Assembly: GCF_963665675.1 (NCBI RefSeq)
Contig: NZ_OY762426.1
Span: 1,922,001-1,986,000 of the forward strand
Reading direction: 5' to 3'
Length of the DNA: 64,000 bases
DNA from: an uncultured Methanolobus sp.
GTDB taxonomy: Archaea; Halobacteriota; Methanosarcinia; Methanosarcinales; Methanosarcinaceae
Shown here: piece by piece, positions 35,210 to 43,922 of the stretch
How positions within the stretch are numbered: the stretch's first letter is position 1
Layout: the number at the start of each line of letters is the position of its first letter
Program-made: the position numbers and the translations under genes
The notes under the pieces: generated by a model
Seen by the model: the letters and a program-made list of their open reading frames with translations, nothing else
Database searches by the model: none
What the model was told of the DNA's origin: nothing

Positions 35210-36232
35210 TCAGAAAGTTCGTACACATTGTTCGATCATTTCTTTCCATTTAGCAGGATTTCCAACTACGAGGGAATGTTTTTTCATGTTGCCTGAATCC
35301 TCGGATATGACAAGCTGTTCTTTTTTCAGGAATCCTCCCTTAAGTTCCACACCAATTATTTTTTTGTTAGACACTTCAAGTTCAGTATTTCCTGAAATAT
35401 CCATTATTAGAAGCCGCTTATTTGTGAGTAAAGTAAGTTCAGTCCCGTTTCTGGATGAAAGTATCAGGTGCTCTCCCCTGACATATTCAGGACGCATGCT
35501 TTCCAGTATTTCTTCAATGACCTGCAGTTTTCTGGAATTCAGAGGATATAATTTCAGTTTCTTGTTACCAGTTACAAGAATCATTCTGCTGGGTTCACAG
35601 TGCACTCCCAAAAGTTTTTTCAGTTCTATTCGTTCTTCGATATCAGAGCGCTTTGAGAAAAGACCGGAACTTATTCTTTCCAGAAATATGTTCCTGTTAG
35701 TGATTGCAATGGTGAATTTTTCGTTATTCAGCATTACAGTTTCACTGGCGAGAACCTGTTCTCCTCTCTTAAGAATTGCTCCTGCATTTTTTTCTTCCTG
35801 TTTTGATGATGCATTATCCGCATGTTGTAATTCGGAACCTGCGCATTCATCTGGCAGGTAATGGTTCAGCATCTCAACAAGCAAATAACCGTCAATGAGT
35901 TTGAGGTTGTGCTGTTCCGCTTCTTCCATAGCTTCTTTTGTAAAAGATGAACTTGCAACAATAATGACACCATCCACACGATCCCTGTAGCGGAGACTGC
36001 TGTATTCCCTGATGTCTTTAACGCCAACCGGGTCTCTGTATCTTTTTGCCTGGATGTACCATGTGTGGATCAATCCGAAATTCTCTATTCGGATTATCAG
36101 GTCAATTCCTTTGTCTCTGGAGTATTGGGTAAGCTCCGTGTGGTATCCCATCTTAGAAAATAGTCGTGAAAGCAGAACCTCAAAGTCCTGAGGGTCTGTT
36201 TCAAGCAGTAATTCTACAGTCCATTTTGCCAT
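35210..36232 (-). CDS. Mrr-type restriction-endonuclease-like protein with C-terminal PH-like domain
   Basis: 340 residues. The first 130 residues are an Mrr_cat domain: FEVLLSRLFSKMGYHTELTQ, then GIDLIIRIE and WYIQAKRYRDPVG, supplying the D...QxK catalytic pattern of the PD-(D/E)xK fold, and EEAEQHNLKLIDGYLLVEML. The remainder (about 160-340) has repeating beta-strands (ITNRNIFLERISSGLFSKRS; LLTNKRLLIMDISGN) like bacterial PH-like domains. Such fusions could cut modified or damaged DNA; there is no methylase partner here. Confidence 0.8.
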   Translation of the reverse strand: MAKWTVELLLETDPQDFEVLLSRLFSKMGYHTELTQYSRDKGIDLIIRIENFGLIHTWYIQAKRYRDPVGVKDIREYSSLRYRDRVDGVIIVASSSFTKEAMEEAEQHNLKLIDGYLLVEMLNHYLPDECAGSELQHADNASSKQEEKNAGAILKRGEQVLASETVMLNNEKFTIAITNRNIFLERISSGLFSKRSDIEERIELKKLLGVHCEPSRMILVTGNKKLKLYPLNSRKLQVIEEILESMRPEYVRGEHLILSSRNGTELTLLTNKRLLIMDISGNTELEVSNKKIIGVELKGGFLKKEQLVISEDSGNMKKHSLVVGNPAKWKEMIEQCVRTF

Positions 36233-36477
36233 TGTTCTATCCTGAATTGTCCTTGCTTATCTCCATTTGATTATTATTCTTAAATATCTATCTTTTGAAT
36301 GTTTATTTGTTTTGCTCTTTCTCTTATGGTGTTGCTGAGTTAGTGCACAACCATACAAACACTTAAATGCATTAAAGATAGATAGTAGGAAGAATTAAAA
36401 CATCTATATTAAATCGTGTTTACAGTTAATTCACAGTTAAATATCTGTAAATTATATTATTCAAAAGGGTGAATCGT

Positions 36478-36870
36478 ATGGATGATATAGAATCTATCAG
36501 GCAGAAAAGAATGCAGCAACTGCAAGAGTCTCTGGAGAAGAAGGACTATCCTTCAAACCCTGTGACTATAAATGATGCTTCCTTTAATGAGTTCGTATCG
36601 AAATATCCGCTTGTTCTTGTGGACTGCTGGGCACCCTGGTGCGGTCCATGCCGCATGCTTTCCCCGGTTCTTGACGAACTGGCCGTTGAAATGCAGGGAA
36701 AGGTCGTTTTCGGAAAGCTGAACGTGGACGAGGAAAAAATGACGGCGGTCAAGTTTGGAATTACAAGCATTCCTGCAATGCTGATATTTAAGAATGGGGA
36801 ATTTGTCGATAAAGTTATTGGCGCCGTACCGAAACAGAACATCATCCAGAAACTTCAGCCTTACATCTGA
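36478..36870 (+). CDS. trxA: Thioredoxin
   Basis: 130 residues from ATG at 36478 (AAGGGTG 6 bases upstream). A 30-residue charged N-terminal extension (QKRMQQLQESLEKKDYPSN) precedes a complete thioredoxin fold with the active site WAPWCGPCRMLSPVLDELA and the cis-Pro in ITSIPAMLIFKNGE. It reduces protein disulfides. It lies 9 bases before the methanogenesis marker 14 gene, so the two are probably co-expressed; the N-terminal extension is unusual for a free thioredoxin. Confidence 0.93.
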   Translation: MDDIESIRQKRMQQLQESLEKKDYPSNPVTINDASFNEFVSKYPLVLVDCWAPWCGPCRMLSPVLDELAVEMQGKVVFGKLNVDEEKMTAVKFGITSIPAMLIFKNGEFVDKVIGAVPKQNIIQKLQPYI

Positions 36871-36879
36871 GGGATATAA

Positions 36880-38316
36880 ATGTCACATAAACCAAGAATC
36901 GCAGAAAGCCCTTCAGTCCGTTTACTCGACTTAAAGGACAAATCAAAATCATATTTTATCGTAGCGTCGGTGGAAGTGGGTAACACCACCACAAAGTGCA
37001 TTCTTACCGCAACTAACCTGGAAGATGGTAAGACCAGACTTGTAAAAAAATCAGTTAGTATGACAAGGGATGTGCGTCCTCCAAAACCCGGGGAAGAGGT
37101 TTTTGGAAAAACACTGAACGGAGTTGAACTCACAAGGGAGTCTGTTGCTGAACTGGTAAAAAACACTTTACTTGGTGTTGTGAAAGAAGCAAACCTTGAC
37201 ATTAAGACTGACATTCATTTTGTAGTCCGTTCAACTGGTGTTGTAGCGGGATTTGATTCACCTGATGAGGTTGGAGAATTCATCAAGGCATTGGCAGACG
37301 GCTGTCTTCTGGCAGGTGTACCACCAAACAGAATGACTCCCCCAATGTCACTTTCAAATATCCCTGACAGGTTCCAGAAATATTCCAAACTTGAGAAGGT
37401 CATATTTGACGGTGCTGTGGCAAGTGTAACTCCTCCTGTTGGTGCAACAGGTGTTGAGATTGTTGCCAATGAGATGGAAGGTGAGCTTGCAACCGCCGGA
37501 ATCAAGGAAGGTGCAAAGTGGGTGGATGTTGATTTCCGTAACCCATGTATGTCAATGGACTTCGGTACAACCCTTGATGGAAGGATTATCAGCCCTGACC
37601 TTCCGTATGCAAAAACCATAGGAAACTTCTGTGGTTACGCAGGTGCAATTCCTGATACAATTATTAAGGGAACCGGGACGGTTGATTCTAAAAAAGGAAC
37701 TGCTCTTGATATTTTCGATGGCAAATCACTTGATGGTATTGCGCTGAAACTGAAAAGCAAAGTCATACACGAATACGCTGAGAAAATATTGAACTATATT
37801 GTTATTGAAAAAGTTCCAAAAGGCCGTACAAGATACGGTAGTGTTCCAGTCAATTCTGAAGCTGCCGATGCAATCAATGTTGTTCTCATCGGCTGTGATG
37901 TAGGTGAGAATGGCACAGATCTGGATAAACTTGCAGAGCTTGGCGCTGAGATATATGAGAAGCACAACGTAAAGGTTCTGTTCGCTGTCATAGATGAAGT
38001 AATGGCACGTGTTGTGCAGCGTCTTGTTAAGGTTGCACAGGATGAAGGCCTTGTTTTCGAAGATAGCGCAATTGGTGTCACCGGACGAGCCGGTATCACA
38101 GGAAATAAACCAAAGCTGATCCTTAAATATCTGCATGAGCTTGGCATTAACAACAAGATAGAAGAGCATGTGGTCTTTGTTGATGATGGTCTTGCACGTG
38201 GTGCTGCTGTAATGGCAAGGTGTATGAATTCTCTTGGAACGACCTTCAACCCTCTGGGTGGTCACAGGGGTGGAAAATGCATCCTTGCACAGCGTATTAA
38301 ATTACAGAACAAGTAA
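36880..38316 (+). CDS. Methanogenesis marker protein 14
   Basis: 478 residues, cytoplasmic. The N-terminal ASVEVGNTTTKCILTATNLE is an ASKHA-like phosphate-binding start, followed by family signatures VRPPKPGEEVFGKTL, ATGVEIVANEMEGELATAG and a C-terminal VFVDDGLARGAAVMARCMNS, FNPLGGHRGGKCILAQRIK. I recognise this as the methanogenesis marker 14 family, found across methanogens and of unknown exact role, possibly an activator ATPase-like protein. Co-transcription with thioredoxin hints at redox activation of a methanogenesis enzyme; that is inference. Confidence 0.88.
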   Translation: MSHKPRIAESPSVRLLDLKDKSKSYFIVASVEVGNTTTKCILTATNLEDGKTRLVKKSVSMTRDVRPPKPGEEVFGKTLNGVELTRESVAELVKNTLLGVVKEANLDIKTDIHFVVRSTGVVAGFDSPDEVGEFIKALADGCLLAGVPPNRMTPPMSLSNIPDRFQKYSKLEKVIFDGAVASVTPPVGATGVEIVANEMEGELATAGIKEGAKWVDVDFRNPCMSMDFGTTLDGRIISPDLPYAKTIGNFCGYAGAIPDTIIKGTGTVDSKKGTALDIFDGKSLDGIALKLKSKVIHEYAEKILNYIVIEKVPKGRTRYGSVPVNSEAADAINVVLIGCDVGENGTDLDKLAELGAEIYEKHNVKVLFAVIDEVMARVVQRLVKVAQDEGLVFEDSAIGVTGRAGITGNKPKLILKYLHELGINNKIEEHVVFVDDGLARGAAVMARCMNSLGTTFNPLGGHRGGKCILAQRIKLQNK

Positions 38317-38334
38317 CATTCTGATAAATAGCAA

Positions 38335-38354
38335 TGGCAGGAAAGTTCCTGCCA
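38335..38354 (+). terminator. Terminator-like hairpin after marker protein 14
   Basis: TGGCAGGAA (38335-38343) and TTCCTGCCA (38346-38354) form a perfect 9-bp stem with a 2-base loop, 18 bases past the stop codon and followed by a short T-run (ATATTTTC). It also lies between convergent genes and could end transcription in either direction. Confidence 0.6.
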
Positions 38355-38411
38355 GCATATTTTCAGAACTTGGTATAAAATTCATGCTCAACAGAGATTG
38401 TTAATGCCGAA

Positions 38412-38606
38412 CTAATCATCGAAGAAAAAAACATCTTCGATATTTGATCCGAAAACCTGTGCTATATCATATGCAAGTTTTAATGAAGGGTTATACTTTC
38501 CTTTTTCCAGAAAGACAATGGTCTCTCTTCTAACTCCAACTTTGTCTGCAAGGTCCTTCTGGGTAAGATTCAGCTCTGACCTAAGTTCTTTTATTCTGGT
38601 TCTCAG
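38412..38606 (-). CDS. XRE-family (Cro/C1-like) regulator with a probable CTG start
   Basis: 64 residues: [40 protein letters not shown], ending VFFFDD. This is a complete helix-turn-helix of the short archaeal type. There is no ATG, GTG or TTG in frame between the upstream TAA and the first conserved residue. A CTG at 38606 lies 4 bases after GGGGGAG and replaces the Met of the relatives I recall ([10 protein letters not shown]). It is downstream of the DUF2178 gene on the same strand, a pairing common in archaea. Stop codon TAG. Confidence 0.85.
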   Translation of the reverse strand: MRTRIKELRSELNLTQKDLADKVGVRRETIVFLEKGKYNPSLKLAYDIAQVFGSNIEDVFFFDD

Positions 38607-38647
38607 TTTGCTCCCCCGTTGTGTTGTGTATTATATGGTCGTTCTGG

Positions 38648-39031
38648 CTAGAATCCAATATCATCTTTCATTTTTGTATAATATAGCTGAAGAGTGATTT
38701 TTGATACCATCATGACAGCCAGTATAATTGCCAGTACTTCGAACGCATCCAGCAGGTTCGGGTGAAAATACAGTATCAATGTCAATGCTCCAACTGAAAT
38801 AACTGAAATGAATAATGCAATATCCGAGGACATGCCTGATATTTTTTTGACCATTTCATCCTTTTTCATATTATCCTTGAACATTATTTCCCGTACAATG
38901 TAACTTGCTGCTAATCCTATCAGGACAGCTACCATCATATTTCCTCCAACCATATCGTCACGGGAATATAGTGCAACGGCGGCAATCCCAAAGATAAGGA
39001 TCAATATCAGGTATTTTATTTCAGTTCTCAT
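38648..39031 (-). CDS. DUF2178-type membrane protein
   Basis: 127 residues with four membrane helices in two pairs (YLILILIFGIAAVALY, NMMVAVLIGLAASYIV, ISVISVGALTLILYF, FEVLAIILAVMMVSKITL). It has the DUF2178 arrangement with the MFKDNMKKDEMVKKISG cytoplasmic loop. Function unknown. Its XRE partner gene follows after about 40 bases, and the pair is a frequent gene association, so the membrane protein may control the regulator's activity. Confidence 0.8.
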   Translation of the reverse strand: MRTEIKYLILILIFGIAAVALYSRDDMVGGNMMVAVLIGLAASYIVREIMFKDNMKKDEMVKKISGMSSDIALFISVISVGALTLILYFHPNLLDAFEVLAIILAVMMVSKITLQLYYTKMKDDIGF

Positions 39032-39324
39032 TATTATTAATCTCCTATCAAATTTCCTTTGAGCTACAAGTTAACTATATCTAACATATGTTATTTTAAG
39101 CTGACGAGTGTGTTAGAAATAAATAACACGCATGCTTTTGCAAATTCGGCTCAGGAGACATCTTCTGTATTCAGATAGGATGCGTGATCTCTTAGAATTA
39201 GTAGAAAACGAAGCTCATAAAAATTATTATGTACTATGGTTAATACTTATGTAGATGTAAAAAAATCTCTGAATCAGAGGTCAGACAAAGATTAATTATC
39301 AAAATATAGCACGGGGAATATCAA

Positions 39325-40221
39325 ATGGGGACGAGAATTAGAAATCTTCAGGTAACCAAAGTAGTGGACGGAGACACTATAAAAGTAGTGATAGATGGGA
39401 ATGAGGAATCCCTCAGACTTATAGATGTAGATACAGAGGAAAGCCATGCAGGAAGCTCAAAACCTGTTACAAAGGCAGGACAGGCTGCGTCTGCAATGGC
39501 AAAAGAATATTTCACATTGTCAGAGGATGAGTTGGCTCACGTAGATATTGAATTTGATACCAATGATCCTGGGCACATATGCCTGACAAAACACCGCGGA
39601 AACTATGGTCGTCTGTTATGCTATGTCCACAAAGGAGATGAGAACTACAATCTGAAACTTGTAAAAGAAGGATGGAGTCCTTACTTTGTAAAGTATGGCA
39701 GGTCAAGAGTGTATCACAGCGAGTTCACCATCGCTGAAGCTAATGCGCAGGCTCACAATCTGAACATCTGGAATGCAGACACAAATGCCGGTGGGACGAC
39801 TCGTGATTATAGTACTTTATTGCCATGGTGGACACTTCGATCACTTGTTCTTGATGACTATCGCCAAACCGGTGTTGATGCAGGTGTCCTTTCTGTAAGG
39901 CTGGACCATGAAACCATAAAAGAATCAGCGGAGAAAGAGGAAACCATCACAGTACTTTGTGATCTTCAATCCGGTATAAATAAATGGACAGGCGGTGGGG
40001 CATTGATCTTTGCAGGTTCAATATATCACAAGTTCAATTTGTGGATACCGGATATCGCAGATGAAGAAAAGACTCCTCTGCTTCAGCTTATTAAAAAGCG
40101 TTATTCAGGTTACGGAAGAGGTTATGTTTATGTTACCGGGAAAGCAATATTGTACAATGACACTCCGGAAATAGTTCTTACTGATATAGGACAACTTTCT
40201 GATTTTCCACCCATTGCTTAG
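39325..40221 (+). CDS. Staphylococcal-type thermonuclease-domain protein
   Basis: 298 residues, no signal peptide, so probably intracellular. The SNase-like fold covers about residues 5-155: VTKVVDGDTIKVVIDGNEES, LRLIDVDTEESHAGSS (Arg and Glu near the first active-site positions), then RGNYGRLLCYVHKGDENYNL with the second Arg. The C-terminal half (about 165-298) is a separate domain with RSLVLDDYRQTGVDAGVL and a likely OB-like fold (YVTGKAILYNDTPEIVLTDI). It should be a DNA/RNA nuclease or nucleic-acid binder. It is preceded by a 290-base AT-rich gap. Confidence 0.8.
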   Translation: MGTRIRNLQVTKVVDGDTIKVVIDGNEESLRLIDVDTEESHAGSSKPVTKAGQAASAMAKEYFTLSEDELAHVDIEFDTNDPGHICLTKHRGNYGRLLCYVHKGDENYNLKLVKEGWSPYFVKYGRSRVYHSEFTIAEANAQAHNLNIWNADTNAGGTTRDYSTLLPWWTLRSLVLDDYRQTGVDAGVLSVRLDHETIKESAEKEETITVLCDLQSGINKWTGGGALIFAGSIYHKFNLWIPDIADEEKTPLLQLIKKRYSGYGRGYVYVTGKAILYNDTPEIVLTDIGQLSDFPPIA

Positions 40222-40236
40222 AAATACTGACTTTTG

Positions 40237-40261
40237 GATCGGGCAGCACTTGTGCCCGATC
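40237..40261. terminator. Convergent terminator hairpin
   Basis: GATCGGGCA (40237-40245) pairs with TGCCCGATC (40253-40261), 9 bp around a 7-base loop, between the stop of the nuclease (40221) and the stop of PolX (40263-40261, TAG, whose last base is the end of the stem). It probably serves both strands. Confidence 0.6.
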
Positions 40262-41985
40262 TATTGAATTTCCAGCTTTGAACAAATTTGTTTCAGGCTC
40301 ATTGTATTGAGCACATCATCAGGCTCAATCCATGCTCTTCTTGCCATATTAATTCCATATTCAATGTTGTCCAGATGGTCGATCGCATGAGTATCTGTAT
40401 TGATTGCAAGCATTACTCCACGATCTTTTGCCCGCTTTGCATTAATGTCGTTCAGGTCAAGTCTCCAGGGAGATGAATTTATCTCGAGAATTTTTTCATT
40501 ATCTTTTGCAGCCTGGATAACAGTTTCCATATCAACGTCATAAGGTGAACGTTTTCCAAACTTCCTTCCGGTTGGATGTGCCATAATGTCCACATGCTCG
40601 TTCTCCAGGGCAGAGATTATTCTTTTAGTCATCTTCTTCCTGTCCTGATTAAGTCCTGCATGCACGGCTACGACCACAATATCAAGTTGTTCCAGCAGGT
40701 TATTACTATAATCGAGCTTGCCGTCTGCTTTTATATCGCATTCTGTTCCCGAAAGAATTTTTATCTCATCGTATTTCTCGTTGAGCTTGTTAATGGCATC
40801 GATATGTTCCAGTAACCTCTTATCTGACAGACCATTCGCCACACCTGTTGAATGTGAATGGTCGGTGATGGCAATGTACTCATATCTTCTCTGGATAGCA
40901 GCTTCTGCAATTTCTTCCATGGTGTTGGCACCGTCACTCCAGTTAGTGTGTACGTGGAGGTCGCCCTTAATATCTTTTCTTTCTATCAGTCGGGGAAGTT
41001 TACCCATGAGGCTGGCTTCAATTTCGCCTTTATCTTCCCGGAGTTCGGGTGTAAGATATTCAAGTCCCAGATTTTTGTACAATTCTTCTTCACTGCTGAA
41101 TTTTGTAATCTCACCTGAATTCTCATCAGTCAGTCCATATTCATTCAGGCTGTATCCTTTTGATAGTGCAAGCTTTCTAAGGTGGATGTTGTGTTCTTTT
41201 GAACCTGTGAAATGTTGTAACATGGAGCCATAGGCATCCCTGTTTACAACTCTAAGGTCTACGTGGAAATTACCGGGATAAATGATGGCTGCTTTAGTTG
41301 TTCCGGATTCCAGTACTTCTTCCACCTTCTCAATTCCAGTAAAACATTTGATTGCTTTCTCTGGTTCTTTGGAGATGGCTATAAGATCAATATCACCAAC
41401 CGTGTCCTGCTTTCTTCGCAGGCTTCCGGCAATTGTCACTTTTTCAATATAAGGGCTTGAGTTTAGAATATCTGTAATTTCCCTGGCTATGTCCTTTGCC
41501 AGTACAAAAGGATGTCTCCCGTGGTCTTTGTCTTCTTTTTGCCTTATGATGGAGCGCAGTATTTTCTCTTCCTGTTTATCTCCCATGCGTGGAAGTCTTC
41601 TAATCCTGTGTTCCCTTGCGGCCCTGCTGAGTTCATCAGCGGTCTGCACCCCGAGTTTTTCATAGAACAGTCTTGCAGTTTTAGGGCCAATTCCAGGGAC
41701 ACTCATTATTTCAATAATTCCTGCGGGAATTTCATCCATCGTTCTCTCATAGGCTTCAAAAGTCCCGGTTTCAAGCATTTCCACAATTTTGCTTTTGAGA
41801 ATTTTACCAATTCCTGGGATATCTTCAAGGCTTCCTTCTTTGTGAATTACCTGAAGCTCCTCATCAAGTCCTTTAATTGTGCGTGCCGCATTTGTGTAGG
41901 CTCGTGTCTTGAACTGGCTTTCACCTTTAAATTCAAGCATTCTTGCCATGTGGTTGAACTTCTCAGCTATCTGGATGTTGTTCAT
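40261..41985 (-). CDS. polX: Family X DNA polymerase with PHP domain (PolX)
   Basis: 574 residues from ATG at 41985 (MNNIQIAEKFNHMARMLEFK); the track upstream of it is out of the conserved region. Helix-hairpin-helix motifs (DIPGIGKILKSKIVEM, SVPGIGPKTARLFYEKLG) bind DNA. The polymerase site is GSLRRKQDTVGDIDLIA with catalytic Asp residues. The C-terminal PHP phosphoesterase starts GDLHVHTNWSDGANTMEEIA and includes ITDHSHSTG and HVDIMAHPTGRKFGKRSPYD, giving 3'-5' exonuclease and AP endonuclease activity in the family. Role: base-excision repair and gap filling. Ends with TAG. Confidence 0.94.
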   Translation of the reverse strand: MNNIQIAEKFNHMARMLEFKGESQFKTRAYTNAARTIKGLDEELQVIHKEGSLEDIPGIGKILKSKIVEMLETGTFEAYERTMDEIPAGIIEIMSVPGIGPKTARLFYEKLGVQTADELSRAAREHRIRRLPRMGDKQEEKILRSIIRQKEDKDHGRHPFVLAKDIAREITDILNSSPYIEKVTIAGSLRRKQDTVGDIDLIAISKEPEKAIKCFTGIEKVEEVLESGTTKAAIIYPGNFHVDLRVVNRDAYGSMLQHFTGSKEHNIHLRKLALSKGYSLNEYGLTDENSGEITKFSSEEELYKNLGLEYLTPELREDKGEIEASLMGKLPRLIERKDIKGDLHVHTNWSDGANTMEEIAEAAIQRRYEYIAITDHSHSTGVANGLSDKRLLEHIDAINKLNEKYDEIKILSGTECDIKADGKLDYSNNLLEQLDIVVVAVHAGLNQDRKKMTKRIISALENEHVDIMAHPTGRKFGKRSPYDVDMETVIQAAKDNEKILEINSSPWRLDLNDINAKRAKDRGVMLAINTDTHAIDHLDNIEYGINMARRAWIEPDDVLNTMSLKQICSKLEIQ

Positions 41986-41999
41986 GTTATCCCATTGGG

Positions 42000-42668
42000 T
42001 TATATCTCTCTCTTTCTTTTGATGGCATCTTCCACGGCTTTTTTGTGGATGTCGCCTGATTCGTGGATGCCACCCATTCCACCCCTGACAGCCCGGCATG
42101 GGTATTGCTGTATCAGGAGTCCGGCTTTTGCAGGTGCATCTTCCACTTTAGTTCCCACAAGTTCTTTTGCCATGTGCCATGTGCTTCCACAGGGTGCCCC
42201 ACATAATACTTTGACCGAAGTGATTATACCTTTATCGATGTCAACTTCAACTTCAGGTATTGACAGGTATTTGCAGAGTTCTTCGGTTTCAGGTTCGGAT
42301 TCAAGGGTGCAGCAAATGTCTTCTACTTCTATGAGCATTCCATATTTTTTGGCTAACCCTTCTAATTCCACAACTGGTGCTTTTGAAGCTCCCCCTGGAA
42401 TTATCAGGGCTTTTACACCTGCTTTTCCTGCCATGTGTGCCACTGCAACAGTGAGGTCCGGATGAAGGGAGTAAGTTATCACAATCTCAGAATCGAATAC
42501 AGAGCTGTCTATGTTGAGTCCTTCAAGGAATTCCTCTGGCTCGTCTATGAACTCTGGCAGCAGTTCGGGGACTGCTATTTGAACGACTTTAAGATCCGTT
42601 TTTGTGAGGATCGTTTCAATTAGTCTGTTGCCGTATTTTCCTCTGGTGATTACTCCGATGGTGGTCAT
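42000..42668 (-). CDS. DUF166 (COG1810) protein
   Basis: 222 residues, cytoplasmic. It starts TTIGVITRGKYGNRLIETIL and has the conserved cysteines ICCTLES, LCGAPCGSTWHMAKELVG and YPCRAVRGGMGG typical of DUF166, a methanogen family once annotated as a thymidylate-synthase-like protein without firm proof. The PolX gene follows after 14 bases on the same strand, and thymidylate kinase lies just upstream on the other strand. Function unknown; nucleotide or DNA metabolism is suggested only by context. Confidence 0.82.
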   Translation of the reverse strand: MTTIGVITRGKYGNRLIETILTKTDLKVVQIAVPELLPEFIDEPEEFLEGLNIDSSVFDSEIVITYSLHPDLTVAVAHMAGKAGVKALIIPGGASKAPVVELEGLAKKYGMLIEVEDICCTLESEPETEELCKYLSIPEVEVDIDKGIITSVKVLCGAPCGSTWHMAKELVGTKVEDAPAKAGLLIQQYPCRAVRGGMGGIHESGDIHKKAVEDAIKRKREI

Positions 42669-42809
42669 TTTTTATCTCTGGAAATTTTACTTCCTTTGCA
42701 TATATGCCTGCCGGATATGCGGTGTTGAACAATTTATGTGAGCTGCATGGATTTATCCAACCGATTAGTATATTTATTATGATAAAACATATTTCCATGA
42801 GGCTTGATT

Positions 42810-42938
42810 ATGGACGAATATGACCCGAATAAAGTTTATTTCAGATGCAATACCTGTGAATTCGTGTTTATGGAAAATCCGGACATGTTTCCGGTGAAGT
42901 GTCCACAGTGTGGAAGTGAAGATGTTTCAAGGACCTGA
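42810..42938 (+). CDS. 42-residue zinc-ribbon peptide
   Basis: ATG at 42810 after GAGG (7-base gap). It encodes MDEYDPNKVYFRCNTCEFVF and then CPQCGSEDVSRT before TGA. Two CxxC pairs make a small rubredoxin-like zinc ribbon, probably binding Zn or Fe. Small proteins like this are common in methanogens and are usually missed. It is followed by tmk after about 63 bases on the same strand and may be co-transcribed. Confidence 0.8.
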   Translation: MDEYDPNKVYFRCNTCEFVFMENPDMFPVKCPQCGSEDVSRT

Positions 42939-43001
42939 ACTTCGTTTGTTCTTTTTCCTCTGGAACAAATTCTAAATAGTATTCCTTTGCTTTCATTGTT
43001 G

Positions 43002-43613
43002 ATGTCAATGAAAGGTAAACTCATTACTCTGGAAGGTATCGACGGTTCCGGTAAGTCTACAATTACTGAGCGTCTGCGCTCAAATCCTGATTTTAAGGAT
43101 TTTGTTTTCACAAGAGAACCAACAATCGGCTGGATCGGCGATGCTGTAAACCGTGCAATTCACTCGGATACTGATGACCTTGCAGAGCTTTTGCTTTTCA
43201 CCGCAGACCATGCGGAACACATTTCTAAACTTATTCTGCCTGCGCTTGAAAGTGGCCAGAATGTCATTTCAGACAGGTATTCAGGAAGCAGGTATGCGTA
43301 TCAGGCTGTGACTCTTAAAGGTAAGTTCCCTGAACCAATGGAATGGATTCAGCAGATACACCACGGATGGACAGTTGACCCTGACCTTACGGTTCTTTTT
43401 GATATTGACCCGGAGACCTCAGTTAAGAGGTGCGGTAACCGTGGTGAGCAGACCAAATTTGAGAAAATAGATTTCCTTGAGGAAGTTAGGGCAAATTACC
43501 TGAAGCTTGCAGAAGCACATCCTGAGAGGTTTGTTATTATCAATACCGACAGGGCTGTGGATGAGATTGAGAAGGCTGTTCTGAATGCGATAATTTCGTT
43601 GCTCGAAGGATAG
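43002..43613 (+). CDS. tmk: Thymidylate kinase
   Basis: 203 residues from ATG at 43002 (another ATG lies at 43008). The P-loop is ITLEGIDGSGKSTITERL; the DRYSGSRYAYQ motif and LFDIDPETSVKRCGNRG are the TMP-kinase signatures (DRY/H pair and lid). It phosphorylates dTMP to dTDP. Archaeal-type length. Ends with TAG. Followed after 72 bases by the toxin-antitoxin pair. Confidence 0.95.
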   Translation: MSMKGKLITLEGIDGSGKSTITERLRSNPDFKDFVFTREPTIGWIGDAVNRAIHSDTDDLAELLLFTADHAEHISKLILPALESGQNVISDRYSGSRYAYQAVTLKGKFPEPMEWIQQIHHGWTVDPDLTVLFDIDPETSVKRCGNRGEQTKFEKIDFLEEVRANYLKLAEAHPERFVIINTDRAVDEIEKAVLNAIISLLEG

Positions 43614-43660
43614 TTTCCAGCATAGTTTAGTTTTCTTTATAATCAGGATTATCAATAAAT

Positions 43661-43678
43661 AGTATACTCGCGTATACT
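43661..43678. promoter_or_regulatory. Palindromic operator of the toxin-antitoxin pair
   Basis: AGTATACTCGCGTATACT is a 7-bp perfect inverted repeat with a 4-base centre, ending 7 bases before the antitoxin start; a related GTATACTACGGTATA pattern overlaps it. Type II antitoxins usually repress their own operon at such sites. There is no obvious ribosome site, so the transcript may be leaderless. Confidence 0.6.
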
Positions 43679-43685
43679 ACGGTAT

Positions 43686-43922
43686 ATGACTGCGACAACA
43701 ACCATAAAGATCAATCCTCAGCTAAAGGATAACCTTGACAAGTTGAAACTGTTTCCCAGGGAAACATATAACGACGTAGTTTCACGTCTGGTTGATATGG
43801 CGTATGATTCTGAACCCATTAGTGACTCTACACTAAAAAGGATCGAAGAATCACTGGAAGACTTCAAGCGTGGGAAATATCACACACAGGAAGAAGTCGA
43901 GGCTGAGCTGGGGCTCAGGTAA
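43686..43922 (+). CDS. Antitoxin of a RelBE-type pair (ribbon-helix-helix-like)
   Basis: 78 residues. N-terminal TTTIKINPQLKDNLDKLKL then YNDVVSRLVDMAYDSEP is a short ribbon-helix-helix-like DNA-binding domain; the C-terminal helix RIEESLEDFKRGKYHTQEEV would wrap the toxin. The TAA stop shares one base with the toxin ATG (TAATG), showing tight coupling. Confidence 0.85.
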   Translation: MTATTTIKINPQLKDNLDKLKLFPRETYNDVVSRLVDMAYDSEPISDSTLKRIEESLEDFKRGKYHTQEEVEAELGLR

